A stretch of 64,000 bases of DNA, taken from NCBI RefSeq assembly GCF_030814225.1, contig NZ_JAUSUR010000001.1, positions 620,001-684,000 of the forward strand. Reading direction: 5' to 3'. Both the position numbers and the translations under genes were made by a program. Origin of the DNA: Breznakia pachnodae. Lineage in GTDB: Bacteria > Bacillota_I > Bacilli_A > Erysipelotrichales > Erysipelotrichaceae. Below, in pieces: positions 16,640 through 27,992 of the stretch (position 1 is the first letter of the stretch; each line of letters opens with the position of its first letter). A model generated the notes under the pieces. That model searched no databases. It was given only the letters and a program-made list of their open reading frames with translations, and was not told the origin of the DNA.

Positions 16640-17394
16640 AATTCACCTCGATCTTCACAGTACTGCATATAACTTACGCTTAGATAATCAATTAATATAT
16701 AGTAGCTTACTAAAGATTCAAATCGAGCACCCAGTGGATTATCTACATTTCCAACATCTACATACAAGCATTCATCTGCAACATGTGATAATGAATTATT
16801 CTTATTCGCAGTAATAGATACAATGGAAATATTATTGATTTTTAACTGACGTGCAAATTCAATCATACTTTGACTTTCACCCGAATAAGAAATAATAAAT
16901 ACTAGATCTTCTGGCGTAATAATATCCAGAAAGGCATCCTTCTCACTTACGGATGAAATATTAAAGAATAACTTGTTGACCATAAGAAAGGAACGTTTTA
17001 ACTCCTCGGCTACACTGTCCTGTACTACACCAGTACTATGAACATATAGATTCTTTGCTTTATGGAGCTTATCTAATACAGAAGTAAAATCTACCGATTT
17101 TAAATAGTCCATATAAGAGCGATAGACATCAAAAATCAAATCTTGTCGGGTTTCTGGAGTTGGAAGTACTTTTCTTTCCATGGATAAAATTACTTTTAAC
17201 TCGCTATATCCTTTAAGTCCAAGTTTCTTAGAAAACCGTAAAATCGTAGTTCTAGAAACATTACATCTTTTTGCCAATTCTTCAATTGATAAATTGGAGC
17301 ACTCCTTCATATGGTTAGAAATGTACTCCCAGATATATAAATCATTATCATTTAGTTGTTTATAATTCTCATTCACCAGTTCATAAATTCGCAT
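16636..17394 (-). CDS. RpiR-family transcriptional regulator (first of tandem pair)
   Basis: A 252-residue paralogue of the next gene, with the same layout. The helix-turn-helix domain is at 1-80 (LSIEELAKRCNVSRTTILRFSKKLGLKGYSELK). The SIS domain is at ~115-245 (LYVHSTGVVQDSVAEELKRSFL, VFIISYSGESQSMIEFARQL). The ribosome site is weak (TTAGAGG). It follows the IIA gene by 77 bases. Two adjacent RpiR proteins in one operon could form a heterodimer or sense different sugar phosphates; this is inference. Confidence 0.88.
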   Translation of the reverse strand: MRIYELVNENYKQLNDNDLYIWEYISNHMKECSNLSIEELAKRCNVSRTTILRFSKKLGLKGYSELKVILSMERKVLPTPETRQDLIFDVYRSYMDYLKSVDFTSVLDKLHKAKNLYVHSTGVVQDSVAEELKRSFLMVNKLFFNISSVSEKDAFLDIITPEDLVFIISYSGESQSMIEFARQLKINNISIVSITANKNNSLSHVADECLYVDVGNVDNPLGARFESLVSYYILIDYLSVSYMQYCEDRGEL

Positions 17395-17471
17395 ATATTA
17401 CCTCTAATTTAACTGTATAATATTTCCCAGTCTTTGTCTATTTGAAAATAAAGCCTATGCGAACATAGACT

Positions 17472-17939
17472 TTACTTATAATCAATTAATACATCTTCCT
17501 GTGCTGTTACCAATCCAGTATGATAACCTTCAATCTTATAACCATTCAAATCAACAACTACAAGCATCGTAATATCATTAAGGTTATGGTCTTTGAAATA
17601 CGCTTTATCATAACTGACCAGTGGCTGACCAACTGTTATCTGATCCTGTATCTTTACATGATGCTTAAATGCATCTGTCGACTCCATCGTATCCAGACCA
17701 ATATGAATCAACATTTCTAATCCATCCTCATTCACAATACCAATCGCATGCTTTGTATTATCATTCAATAAAGTAATACGTCCATTGCATGGACTTACGA
17801 TTGTCCCCTCAGATGGATAAATGGCAATTCCTTCACCCATCATCTTTTTAGAAAACACTTCATCAGGAACTTGTTCGATGGAAATAGCTTCTCCATCTGC
17901 AAATGCATGGATTGCACGTTTCTTTTTTTGAGAACAACA

Positions 17940-17940
<1 letters not shown>
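17472..17940 (-). pseudogene. PTS glucose-type IIA component with apparent +1 frameshift in an A7 tract
   Basis: The frame from 17858 downward encodes most of an EIIA-Glc (Crr-like) protein: KMMGEGIAIYPSEGTIVSPC, the phospho-histidine region MLIHIGLDTM, and a C-terminus ending VLIDYK. The expected N-terminus is present but out of frame. ATG at 17940 overlaps the stop of the GH4 gene (TAATG) and reads MLFSKK into a run of seven A (17923-17929 on the plus strand as T), then hits a stop after 25 codons. Removing one A gives MLFSKKKRAIHAFADGEAIS, which joins smoothly to the rest and matches family N-termini. A full protein would have 155 residues. This is either a real mutation, phase variation, transcriptional slippage, or a sequencing error. 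The operon's IICB needs such a IIA. Confidence 0.8.
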
Positions 17941-19764
<1,824 letters not shown>

Positions 19765-19779
19765 GTTTATGTTCCTCTC

Positions 19780-21345
19780 TTACAGCAAACTTTCAAAATC
19801 ATCTCTTACATGTGCTACCTGTAATCCAATAATTACCTGCATTGCTTTTCCATTTGCAGATAATCCATGTGCTCCTATCGATTTAAAATATGGATCATCT
19901 TGTACTAAACTTTCATCTTTAACATTTACTCTTAAACGTGTCGCACAATTGGTCACATCTAAGATATTATCTTTACCACCTAATCCATCTAAGATAAGTA
20001 CTGCGAAATCAGGTACTTCGCCTTCAATTCCTTTATTCTCATTTCTTTCTCTAAATTCTTTCTTTGAATAGAATTTCACTTCATCACTGTCAACTTCTCG
20101 TCCTGGTGTTTTAAAATCAAACTTTAGAATAAGTGTTCTAAACACAATGAAGTAAATTCCAGTAAAGGCAATACCGATTGCAAACTGAATCAGATAAGTA
20201 CTCCAGTGACTTCCAAATAATGGAATCCAGTTTAATGCTGCTGATTCAATTGCACCTCCTGAGAAGATTCCTACAACTCCTGCCATATAAGATATGGTAG
20301 CTAATGTTGCAGCCAATACACAGTGCACAACATATAATGCAGGTGCAATAAATAAGAATGTAAACTCAATTGGTTCGGTTACCCCACAGACAATAGCTGT
20401 TAGCGTAATTGGAATTAACAGACCTGCAACTTGTTTCTTCTTTTCACTCTTTGCCGTTGCATAGAATGCTAAGGCAATACCTGGACAACCAAACATCTTT
20501 GATAAACCAGTTAGGGTAAATCCTGCTTCAGGAACTAATGATTTTAATGACTGTGTTGTGTTAGCTAATGTAGGTAACATATTTGCCCAGTGTGAATATA
20601 ATCCACCAGCAACAACTGCTGAATCATAATAGAATGGTGAGTATAATAAGTGATGTAATCCAAATGGAATTAATAATCTTTCTAACAGAATGAATACCCA
20701 TACTCCAAATGCTCCTGTTGTTACTATGAATCCTTGGAATGCTGATAAACCATTTTGAACTTGTGGCCAAAGAACTGCGGATAATATAGCAACTGGAATC
20801 ATAACGAAGAATCCAATAATCACGACAAAACTTGATCCACTAAATGTTCCTAACCATTCAGGTAACTTTGTATCAAAGTAACGATTATGAATCATGATTA
20901 CAATACCTGAGATTAGTAGTGCTCCAATCATTCCCATATCTAAGGTTTTGATATTGGCAACCATTGTTAATCCACTTGTTCCACCAACTTCTTGCGCGAA
21001 GTCTACCCCAAAGTTTGCTCCCCATTGAGATAGTATTGTACTTAAGAAGTAATGGAAAGTTAAGAATAAAACAATTGCTTCCATACAACATCTTGCATTT
21101 TGTTTCTTAGCTAATCCAATTGGTAGCCCTACTACAAACAGTAATGGTAATTGGTTGAATACGGTCCATCCACCTTGTAGGATGACATTCCAACATTGAT
21201 ACCAGAAACTATCTGTTGAAGCAAGGTTTCCCATGATTGCTTCAGTTGTGAATAATGTACCAACTCCGATACATATTCCTGCAAATGCGAATAATAGAAC
21301 TGGAGGAAACATCGCTCCACCAAATCTTTGAATTTTTTGCATCAT
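19780..21345 (-). CDS. PTS alpha-glucoside/maltose-type IICB component
   Basis: A 521-residue permease of the glucose/maltose family. Residues ~1-420 are the membrane IIC domain with about ten hydrophobic segments and the family stretches GGAMFPPVLLFAF, FGLHHLLYSPFY and ITAIVCGVTEPIEFTFLFIAP-like sequence. Residues ~440-521 are the IIB domain with the phosphorylated cysteine in DVTNCATRLRVNV. The MM start at 21345 is chosen because GGGGG lies nine bases upstream; the longer frame to 21390 lacks one. It depends on a separate IIA, supplied by the frameshifted gene at 17472-17940. The substrate is probably maltose or another alpha-glucoside, given the GH4 enzyme. Confidence 0.92.
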   Translation of the reverse strand: MMQKIQRFGGAMFPPVLLFAFAGICIGVGTLFTTEAIMGNLASTDSFWYQCWNVILQGGWTVFNQLPLLFVVGLPIGLAKKQNARCCMEAIVLFLTFHYFLSTILSQWGANFGVDFAQEVGGTSGLTMVANIKTLDMGMIGALLISGIVIMIHNRYFDTKLPEWLGTFSGSSFVVIIGFFVMIPVAILSAVLWPQVQNGLSAFQGFIVTTGAFGVWVFILLERLLIPFGLHHLLYSPFYYDSAVVAGGLYSHWANMLPTLANTTQSLKSLVPEAGFTLTGLSKMFGCPGIALAFYATAKSEKKKQVAGLLIPITLTAIVCGVTEPIEFTFLFIAPALYVVHCVLAATLATISYMAGVVGIFSGGAIESAALNWIPLFGSHWSTYLIQFAIGIAFTGIYFIVFRTLILKFDFKTPGREVDSDEVKFYSKKEFRERNENKGIEGEVPDFAVLILDGLGGKDNILDVTNCATRLRVNVKDESLVQDDPYFKSIGAHGLSANGKAMQVIIGLQVAHVRDDFESLL

Positions 21346-21390
21346 ATCTAAGTACCCCCTTTTGTGTCTTATGCGATATCTTGCAATCAC

Positions 21391-21418
21391 ATCTTAACAC
21401 CCTCAAAATTCTAGACAA
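21391..21418 (-). promoter_or_regulatory. Promoter of the alpha-glucoside operon
   Basis: TTGTCT, 16-base spacer, TAAGAT on the minus strand, 46 bases upstream of the IICB start. Confidence 0.5.
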
Positions 21419-21473
21419 TACTTTGACCTGTTTTAGGAATGAATACGATGTTCTTATTATTTTTCATTTATGC

Positions 21474-21487
21474 TGTGAAATTTCACA
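21474..21487. promoter_or_regulatory. Perfect palindrome upstream of the alpha-glucoside promoter
   Basis: TGTGAAATTTCACA, 14 bases, lying about 95 bases upstream of the inferred transcription start. It is a candidate site for one of the RpiR regulators as an activator, or for a CRP-like protein with a 4-base spacer. Confidence 0.4.
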
Positions 21488-21496
21488 AACGAAAAA

Positions 21497-21518
21497 AACG
21501 ACCCATTTCTAGGCCGTT
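21497..21518 (-). terminator. Terminator after dgt
   Basis: AACGGCC/GGGTCGTT stem followed by TTTTTTT on the minus strand, just past the dgt stop. Confidence 0.75.
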
Positions 21519-21525
21519 TCACTAA

Positions 21526-22857
21526 CTATACACGAAATAAATCTTCATAAACCTTTTTCGCAAATCCATCGGTCATACCACAAATATAATCGATCGCGAT
21601 TTTAATTTTATAATATACTTTTTCTTCTTCACTTAATCCTTTTGTTTCCATCTCATAACGCTGCAAAGCATTCTTAGGAATATATCCCCATAACTTCTTT
21701 TCATACTCATTCATTGATGATGGATACTTCAGTGACAATGGCACAAAGGTATCCAACAATGAATTAAGAATGTTGTATCCTATTATTTCTTGTTTGATGA
21801 TGACATCATCTTCAAATATAAATTTGAAACAAAAATCTTTTAATTTAGAAAATAATATCAGTATATTTTCATCACCACTAAACAAATCAGTAGTAAATGT
21901 TCCTTCCATAATTTCATCATAATGATCTACAAAGTTCTGACTTACATATTTAAATGTTTGTTGTTGGGTCTTACGAATAAAGTCCTGCATCTGTTCTTCT
22001 TCACTCTTATCACCAGTAAACATTTCATCAATCAAACAATCTTTAAGATACTCTTTTAAATCCGCAATACTAAACATTCCAAATTTATAACCATCTTCTA
22101 AATCAGAAAATGTATAAGAAATATCATCTGAAGCTTCTAGCAGATAAACCATAGGATGACGTTTCCCTTGCGTACCTGTAGTTTCTTTTATCGATGCAAA
22201 TACTTCATTCTCTGAATAGAAGTATCCAACTTTCTTATGCGTTAATACGCGTTTCTTTTTATCCTCATTTTTATCTAATTTATTTGATGCTGCTGTATAT
22301 TTGATAACTGAGTCCAGTACTGAAGCAGTTAATCTCATTCCAACAGTTGAACTGCCATTATAGTCATGAAGCTTCGTTAATACTCGAATCGTTTGCGCAT
22401 TCCCTTCAAACTCCAGATAATCATATCGTTGTTGTTCATTTAATGAATTCATTTCATTATAGTTATTCATATTATTTTCAAACCAGATACGAATTGCACT
22501 TTCACCAAAGTGTCCAAATGGAGGATTTCCAATATCATGAATCAATGCTGCACACTCTAATAAACGATGATAATCTTTTAATTCATCAACCGACATTGAA
22601 CGCTTCTGCATTTCACGAATTACTTCATTTAAGATATCACGAGAAATCATTGCAACTTCTAAACTGTGCGTCAACCGTGTTCTCACAAAGTCATTTCTAT
22701 CCAAAGGAAATACTTGTGTTTTATCTTGTAAGCGACGAAAAGATGAACTCTTAACAATACGACGATAATCACTCTCAAAAGCAAAGACTACATTACCATT
22801 TGTATCTTTATCCCAAGTTGGGATTCTGATTGAACTAACTAATTTATTCCACTCCAT
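21526..22857 (-). CDS. dgt: Deoxyguanosinetriphosphate triphosphohydrolase (HD superfamily)
   Basis: A 443-residue HD-domain hydrolase. The metal-binding motif is seen as H64 in RLTHSLEVA, H107-D108 in ALIHDIGNPPFGHFGE, and a later aspartate in LEASDDISYTFSDLEDG. The family removes triphosphate from dGTP or other dNTPs and so tunes the nucleotide pool. GGAGGAAG precedes the ATG. It stands alone between the alpha-glucoside promoter and the GH20 gene, with its own terminator. Length is normal. The exact dNTP preference cannot be read from sequence. Confidence 0.92.
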   Translation of the reverse strand: MEWNKLVSSIRIPTWDKDTNGNVVFAFESDYRRIVKSSSFRRLQDKTQVFPLDRNDFVRTRLTHSLEVAMISRDILNEVIREMQKRSMSVDELKDYHRLLECAALIHDIGNPPFGHFGESAIRIWFENNMNNYNEMNSLNEQQRYDYLEFEGNAQTIRVLTKLHDYNGSSTVGMRLTASVLDSVIKYTAASNKLDKNEDKKKRVLTHKKVGYFYSENEVFASIKETTGTQGKRHPMVYLLEASDDISYTFSDLEDGYKFGMFSIADLKEYLKDCLIDEMFTGDKSEEEQMQDFIRKTQQQTFKYVSQNFVDHYDEIMEGTFTTDLFSGDENILILFSKLKDFCFKFIFEDDVIIKQEIIGYNILNSLLDTFVPLSLKYPSSMNEYEKKLWGYIPKNALQRYEMETKGLSEEEKVYYKIKIAIDYICGMTDGFAKKVYEDLFRV

Positions 22858-22933
22858 ATTACTTCCTCCAAATCAATACCATTATTATAGCATAATCAAT
22901 AAGAAAGTAATCTATCTCGACTTTATGATAAAA

Positions 22934-22974
22934 AAAACTCTACACCCTATATAAGTATATGATAGTAGAGTTTT
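22934..22974 (-). terminator. Terminator after the GH20 gene
   Basis: AAAACTCTAC/GTAGAGTTTT stem with a 21-base loop and TTTTTTTT tail on the minus strand. Confidence 0.75.
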
Positions 22975-22981
22975 AGAATAT

Positions 22982-25000
22982 CTAATTTTTACTATAATTC
23001 TTTTTTCTTACATAATAACTTATGCACATTATGGATAATCCCATCATGAATACAAAAGTCATCACATTAGTTGAATCCCCTGTTTTTACAGTTTCCTTCT
23101 TTTCCGATTTCGCTGTTTTATCATTTTTAGGATTAATTGTTTTATTCGCAGAATCCTTACCATGATTACTATTTTCAGAATCCTGCTTTACATTACTTTG
23201 TGTATTTTTATTATCATCTGGTTTATTAGAAGTAGTATTGTCAGTAGTATTATCAGTTGTTGTATTATGATCATCAGGTTTATCATTGTTTAAATATATG
23301 ATATCACTTGCTGTTGGAAGTACTGCTTCATATCCTGCAGCATGTCCTAATATGTTCAAATCATTTTCAAACTGTTCAAATGATTCAGCACTCGCATAAC
23401 TTCCTTCTAAATTAGCATTCCAAGATTTTTCTGCCATAACACTCATTGGCTCATAAATACCATTCGCTACACTTTCTCTTGTTTCTTTGTCTGGATCATT
23501 ACTCCACACTGAGAATGAAACACCTTTGTATTGATTATAATTTTCATCTTCAATCGTAAAGTATTGTAATTGTCGTTTTGGTGAAAATACACTTAAGTTC
23601 CATTCATTGAAAATAGCTGATGCGTTTGGATATTTATAATTATGTTGGTTTAAAACATAATAGAAGTAATTATCATTGAAATTAATAACATCATGTTGTT
23701 TATCTAAGATTGTATCTAGTGATGCCATCTTATCACTCCATCTTGTCCAATAATCAACTTGAACACTAGACTTTAAATCAAGTGTCTGTCCAGTATCACT
23801 TCGATAAACTCCATCACTCCATACTCTTGTTACAAATCCTTTTTCTTCTAATGATGATGCAATATCATTTAGATATGCAATATATACATCAATTGGTTTC
23901 TTAATTTCATTTGCTGGATCAGCATTCAGAGATGCATTATAAATATCTGGATAATTTGATTTTGTTATACTTCCAAAATCAATAAATTCATCTCCACCAA
24001 TTTGAAAGTATTTACTATCCTTAAATAATTCTGCATATTCACCATAGATTTCTTTTATAAACGTAACAGCTTCTGGATTTGTAATATCAAGTGCTGCTTC
24101 TTCATATAAGCTGTTTGTCTTTTTCAATCGATATTCTGGATGTACATCTAAAATATGTGTCAAATGACCTGGTGCATCAAATGAAGGTATTACATCAATT
24201 CCATATAAGTTGGCAGTTGCAATAATTTCTTTTACTTCATCTTGAGTTAAATAACCTTTATTGTCACTATTTTGTTCATCGCTAGAACCTACCACATTAT
24301 TTGTATCTGTAGATACTATTTCAGGATGAGTTTTAGATTCTATACGGAATCCTTCATTTTCTGAAAAATGCAACTGTAACGTATTTAACTTCATTGCAGA
24401 CATTTCTTTAATTTCATTAATAATCCAATCTTTTGGATAATATTTTCTAGCAATATCTAAATGAAGAGATCGCTCTTCCATATCAGGATAATCAGTAATT
24501 GTACCATAAGGCATTTCACCTTTAATTTCCATATAGTTCATAATTGTGCGAAGTCCATACAATACTCCATCACCACTATTTGCTGTTAACTTAATCGTCT
24601 TACCTACATTAATTGTATATGCTTCATCACTAGCGAATCCACTTACTTCTCCTAATGTTATTACAATGTCACTATCTTTGATTTGATCTTCTTCACCACA
24701 AACAATTGACATCACTTTAGAAGATGGCACTTCTTTCGCCGCAAACTCAGAATCCATCAACTTCACAACATCATTAAAATGTTCGTCATTTTTATTATTA
24801 TCATTTTTCAGAATGAATAATCTGGATGTGTTATCTACTTTCCAAGTATCATTTTGGGAAGTCACTTCATATTGTTGTACATTTGGATAAGTTTCATTTT
24901 CTATTAACGCAGTATTTTCTTCTGCATTAATTGAACTAGAAACTCCATGAAAAGCTAAGCCTGTAACAAAACAAGCTGTTAAAATTTTTAGAAATTTCAT
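22982..25000 (-). CDS. Secreted, surface-anchored GH20 beta-N-acetylhexosaminidase
   Basis: A 672-residue exported glycosidase. Residues 1-25 are a signal peptide. Residues ~45-165 are the GH20b-type N-terminal domain. The catalytic barrel (~170-520) contains the Asp-Glu pair D337-E338 in YFQIGGDEF and the supporting SFDAPGHL and VWSDGVY segments. An Asn/Thr/Lys-rich linker (~590-640) leads to KTGDSTN, a hydrophobic stretch and a basic tail, a sortase-like anchor with Val in place of the usual Pro. The enzyme removes terminal GlcNAc or GalNAc from glycans and would act on host mucin or dietary glycans. The start at 25000 follows AGAGGT; the longer frame to 25036 is not supported. Confidence 0.9.
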   Translation of the reverse strand: MKFLKILTACFVTGLAFHGVSSSINAEENTALIENETYPNVQQYEVTSQNDTWKVDNTSRLFILKNDNNKNDEHFNDVVKLMDSEFAAKEVPSSKVMSIVCGEEDQIKDSDIVITLGEVSGFASDEAYTINVGKTIKLTANSGDGVLYGLRTIMNYMEIKGEMPYGTITDYPDMEERSLHLDIARKYYPKDWIINEIKEMSAMKLNTLQLHFSENEGFRIESKTHPEIVSTDTNNVVGSSDEQNSDNKGYLTQDEVKEIIATANLYGIDVIPSFDAPGHLTHILDVHPEYRLKKTNSLYEEAALDITNPEAVTFIKEIYGEYAELFKDSKYFQIGGDEFIDFGSITKSNYPDIYNASLNADPANEIKKPIDVYIAYLNDIASSLEEKGFVTRVWSDGVYRSDTGQTLDLKSSVQVDYWTRWSDKMASLDTILDKQHDVINFNDNYFYYVLNQHNYKYPNASAIFNEWNLSVFSPKRQLQYFTIEDENYNQYKGVSFSVWSNDPDKETRESVANGIYEPMSVMAEKSWNANLEGSYASAESFEQFENDLNILGHAAGYEAVLPTASDIIYLNNDKPDDHNTTTDNTTDNTTSNKPDDNKNTQSNVKQDSENSNHGKDSANKTINPKNDKTAKSEKKETVKTGDSTNVMTFVFMMGLSIMCISYYVRKKNYSKN

Positions 25001-25182
25001 TTTTACCTCTTTTCTAATCTTTTTATAAATAGTCATTCCTTAATTTTACTTTTAACTATTTTGCTTTTCTCCCTACTACTACCTCCTCAAGAGTCGTCTT
25101 GATACTATTTATTCTGTCAGTAAAAATAAATTATATCATATTTATAAAATATAACAATATGTTTTTTTATTCTTGGTTTTAA

Positions 25183-25225
25183 AAAGAAATGAAGTCAAAC
25201 TTTAGATGTCTGACTTCATTTCTTA
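25183..25225 (-). terminator. Terminator at the end of the mannose-family PTS operon
   Basis: AAGAAATGAAGTCA/TGACTTCATTTCTT, a 14-bp perfect stem with a 13-base loop, followed by TTT; it overlaps the stop of the last gene. Confidence 0.85.
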
Positions 25226-25782
25226 GGTCCTTTTTTTCTCTGCAATGGATCTTTATACTCATCCACATAAATGTATGCATTTTCATGTAATGCATGTGAC
25301 TTTATTTCTTTGAATATCTCTTTGAATTTCTTTTTTCGAAATTGAAATCCATCAATCATGATTGCATACATAGCTACATTACCATTGCTTACAAGGTTCT
25401 TTCTTACTGATGTAGACATCTCATCTTGATCTTGCAACACGACTGTAGATAAAATACCAATCTGTAAACTTGTGTTGTTGGATATAAGTTCAATACGACT
25501 GACATCTTTCCAGTGCAAAGTAAATCCATTTGTCTCTTTGGTATAATCACTAATTCCTTTATTATCAATTATGAATAAAGGATCACGTTCTCTCATCTTC
25601 TTTATCTTAGAGAAAATATTTGCACAAAGCAAAATTGTCACAACACCAATAAAGATACTTACTGCAATATGTGGTTGCCTGTCAATTACAATCCATAATA
25701 AGCCTGCTATAAATACTAGATTGGCTATTACTTCAACTATTTGCTTTATTTTATCTGTATATACGCTGTATTCTGCTTTCAT
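25216..25782 (-). CDS. Membrane protein with PH-like domain, last gene of the PTS operon
   Basis: A 188-residue protein. Two hydrophobic stretches at about residues 14-32 and 36-52 form a hairpin in the membrane. The rest is a small beta-rich domain (PLFIIDNKGISDYTKETNGFTLHWKDVSRIEL) of the bacterial PH/STM3941-like type, followed by charged residues and a basic tail. The ATG at 25782 is preferred because GAGAGG is properly spaced from it. It begins 12 bases after the HAD gene. No function is known for this type of protein. Confidence 0.65.
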   Translation of the reverse strand: MKAEYSVYTDKIKQIVEVIANLVFIAGLLWIVIDRQPHIAVSIFIGVVTILLCANIFSKIKKMRERDPLFIIDNKGISDYTKETNGFTLHWKDVSRIELISNNTSLQIGILSTVVLQDQDEMSTSVRKNLVSNGNVAMYAIMIDGFQFRKKKFKEIFKEIKSHALHENAYIYVDEYKDPLQRKKGPKK

Positions 25783-25794
25783 GCACATACCTCT

Positions 25795-26508
25795 CTAATC
25801 TTCTAAATATTGTTTTACTTCAAATAAACTTTTAAACTCTTTAGTTGGAGTCTCTTCTTCCAATACAATTGGATTACGAATTTTAATCTTACCTTCATAT
25901 ATAGGTAAATCATAAATGTCATCACGAATCAGAAATACATTAATTCCTGCATTCTTTGATGCCTTTACACCTACAACTGAATCTTCCAACACAACTGCAT
26001 CCTCTGAGGATACATTTAGTTCTTCACATGCTTTTAAGAATACCTCGGGAGCTGGTTTTCCTTGGGTTACCATATCTCCTGATATAATTGCATCAAACAA
26101 GCCTTCTAGTAATTCCAATTTTAAATAACGTTCAATCACTGCTTTATCCGAAGATGATGCAACAGCTATCAGAATATTATTTTCTTTTAAGTATTGAATC
26201 AATTCTACTAGACCAGGTTTCTTTCCCACCGTAGTCGCATGTGTCGTTACATAATTTCTCTCTTTGACGATTGCCTCTCTCCAGGCAATAACGTCATTCT
26301 CTTCTCCATACATCTCTTTCATACCTTCAATAATTGAGGCATTGGTTCTTCCTGTAAGAGCATAATACACATCATGAATCATTTCGAAATCATACTTCTT
26401 CGCATTCTTCAAATATGCATTATATGCAATTCTTCCAGTATCAAACATCAGCCCATCCATATCAAAGATCACTAACTTTAATTGCTTATGGTTTATGCTA
26501 CTCTGCAT
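25795..26508 (-). CDS. HAD-family phosphatase/phosphoglucomutase-like protein
   Basis: A 237-residue subfamily IA HAD protein. Motif I is FDMDGLMFDT (residues ~15-24), motif II is VASSSD, motif III Lys is in GKPAPEVFLKA, and motif IV is VVLEDSVVGVKAS. This layout is that of beta-phosphoglucomutase-like and sugar-phosphate phosphatases. It overlaps the 2-hydroxyacid dehydrogenase gene by 16 bases, so it is part of the same operon and probably handles a phosphorylated intermediate or side product. Substrate cannot be told. Confidence 0.85.
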   Translation of the reverse strand: MQSSINHKQLKLVIFDMDGLMFDTGRIAYNAYLKNAKKYDFEMIHDVYYALTGRTNASIIEGMKEMYGEENDVIAWREAIVKERNYVTTHATTVGKKPGLVELIQYLKENNILIAVASSSDKAVIERYLKLELLEGLFDAIISGDMVTQGKPAPEVFLKACEELNVSSEDAVVLEDSVVGVKASKNAGINVFLIRDDIYDLPIYEGKIKIRNPIVLEEETPTKEFKSLFEVKQYLED

Positions 26509-27476
26509 ATTACTTCTTTTCCTTGCACAACATTCTCAACATCTTCCACACACTTCTCCCCCATACCTTCTAAACATTCATCCGTATAAGCTGATGTATG
26601 TGGTGTAATTAAGACATTATCGTATTTGAAATAAGGGTGCGTGTTGTCTGCCGGTTCATGAACCATTACATCAGTTGCAAATCCTTTTACGATTCCATCA
26701 TCCAAAGCTTTACACATCGCTCCCTCATCGATGAGAGCACCACGTGCTGTGTTGGTAATATAGACTCCTTTTTTCATTTTATTGAATTGTGGTGTAGACA
26801 ATATTTTGTTTGATGTCTCATTCAAAGAAGCATGTAAACAGAAGATATCCGATTTGCTTATTAATGTTTCCAAATCTGTTTCCTTCATATTATGTTTCTT
26901 CATCCACTCTTTATCTACATCTGGATCATATACAAGAACTTCACATTGAAATCCATATTTCATAATTTCTGCTGTTCTAGTTCCAATATTTCCACATCCA
27001 ATTAATCCAACTACTTTTCCTGATATATTGTTTCCTAAAAACTGAGCACGATCGGTCCAGCGATTCTCATCTGCTGCTTTCTTTGCACCTGGTAACTTAC
27101 GCATAACTGCCATTAAGTTTGTAACTGCATTTTCCGCTACTGCATCTCGTTCAACTAATGGTGATACAATTGATACAATAGTACCTGCTGCTTTCGCTGC
27201 ATCTGTATCCACATTGTTGTAACCAATTCCATGTCTTGATATTAGAATTACATCTTGTTTATGTTCGAAAAATTCCTGATCAAAGAATGGTGTAACACTG
27301 GAAATAATAATATTAAAGTCTTTTAGTTTATCTGCTAATGCTTTTCCATGAGCATCGCCAGCAACCTTTAAAAAGGTTACTGGTCCGATTGCTTCTAAAC
27401 GTTTTAAATGTGATGAGTAATGTTTACCAAAACTACTGGAGTTAATAACTGCTATCCTATATTTTTGTGTACTCAT
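26493..27476 (-). CDS. D-isomer-specific 2-hydroxyacid dehydrogenase
   Basis: A 327-residue NAD(P)-dependent dehydrogenase. The nucleotide-binding motif is VGLIGCGNIGTRTAEIM near residue 150. The catalytic Arg is in ITNTARGALIDE, the Glu in VHEPADNTHPYF and the His in VLITPHTSAYT. Enzymes of this kind reduce 2-keto acids or 2-ketogluconate-type sugar acids. The start at 27476 follows TTGGAGGAAGA; a TTG further upstream overlaps that site. It comes directly after the four PTS genes, so a 2-keto sugar acid or its phosphate is a reasonable substrate, by inference. Confidence 0.88.
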   Translation of the reverse strand: MSTQKYRIAVINSSSFGKHYSSHLKRLEAIGPVTFLKVAGDAHGKALADKLKDFNIIISSVTPFFDQEFFEHKQDVILISRHGIGYNNVDTDAAKAAGTIVSIVSPLVERDAVAENAVTNLMAVMRKLPGAKKAADENRWTDRAQFLGNNISGKVVGLIGCGNIGTRTAEIMKYGFQCEVLVYDPDVDKEWMKKHNMKETDLETLISKSDIFCLHASLNETSNKILSTPQFNKMKKGVYITNTARGALIDEGAMCKALDDGIVKGFATDVMVHEPADNTHPYFKYDNVLITPHTSAYTDECLEGMGEKCVEDVENVVQGKEVICRVA

Positions 27477-27489
27477 TTCTTCCTCCAAT

Positions 27490-27978
27490 TTATAGTTTCT
27501 TTATTGCATCTGCTAAGGATACTTTTGGTGTATCTGGAACAATTTGGAAATATACTTCAATTCCTTTATCTTCCACTTCTTTCAACAAGTCTGCATCATC
27601 TTTTGTAAGACCAACTGTTGAAATCACAAATGTTGAATTTGGTTTCTTTGCAATTCCACCAATATTTAATACTTCTATTGGTAATCCTGCATCAATCACT
27701 GCCTTTGCATTTTTGATGGTTTTAAATAATAGAATTGCTTTATCATTTCCAAACTGTGTTTTATTATATTCTTCAATTACTTCTGCTACACTATATACTT
27801 TGATGGCAAGGTTTGCAGATGAGTTGGTAGAAATATAGATTTCTTTCATAAAGTCATCAGCTGCTGTATCATCATCAATTACATATAATGCATTTGTTCC
27901 CATTCCTTTTGACCATTTTGTCATAACTTGTCCATGAATCAAACGATCATCTACTCTTAATAAATTAATTTTACCCAT
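27490..27978 (-). CDS. PTS system IIB component, mannose/sorbose family
   Basis: A 162-residue IIB protein with the phospho-histidine motif VDDRLIHGQVMTKW near residue 15, typical of the mannose-fructose-sorbose family. It takes phosphate from the IIA product and gives it to sugar in the IIC/IID channel. AGAGAGGAG precedes the ATG. It is the last of the four PTS genes in order IIC-IID-IIA-IIB. Confidence 0.92.
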   Translation of the reverse strand: MGKINLLRVDDRLIHGQVMTKWSKGMGTNALYVIDDDTAADDFMKEIYISTNSSANLAIKVYSVAEVIEEYNKTQFGNDKAILLFKTIKNAKAVIDAGLPIEVLNIGGIAKKPNSTFVISTVGLTKDDADLLKEVEDKGIEVYFQIVPDTPKVSLADAIKKL

Positions 27979-27992
27979 ACGTTACTCCTCTC

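Noticed and set aside
22347-22754. 135-codon plus-strand frame opposite dgt
   Set aside because: His/Ser/Leu-rich product typical of the complement of a real gene; no ribosome site or family resemblance.
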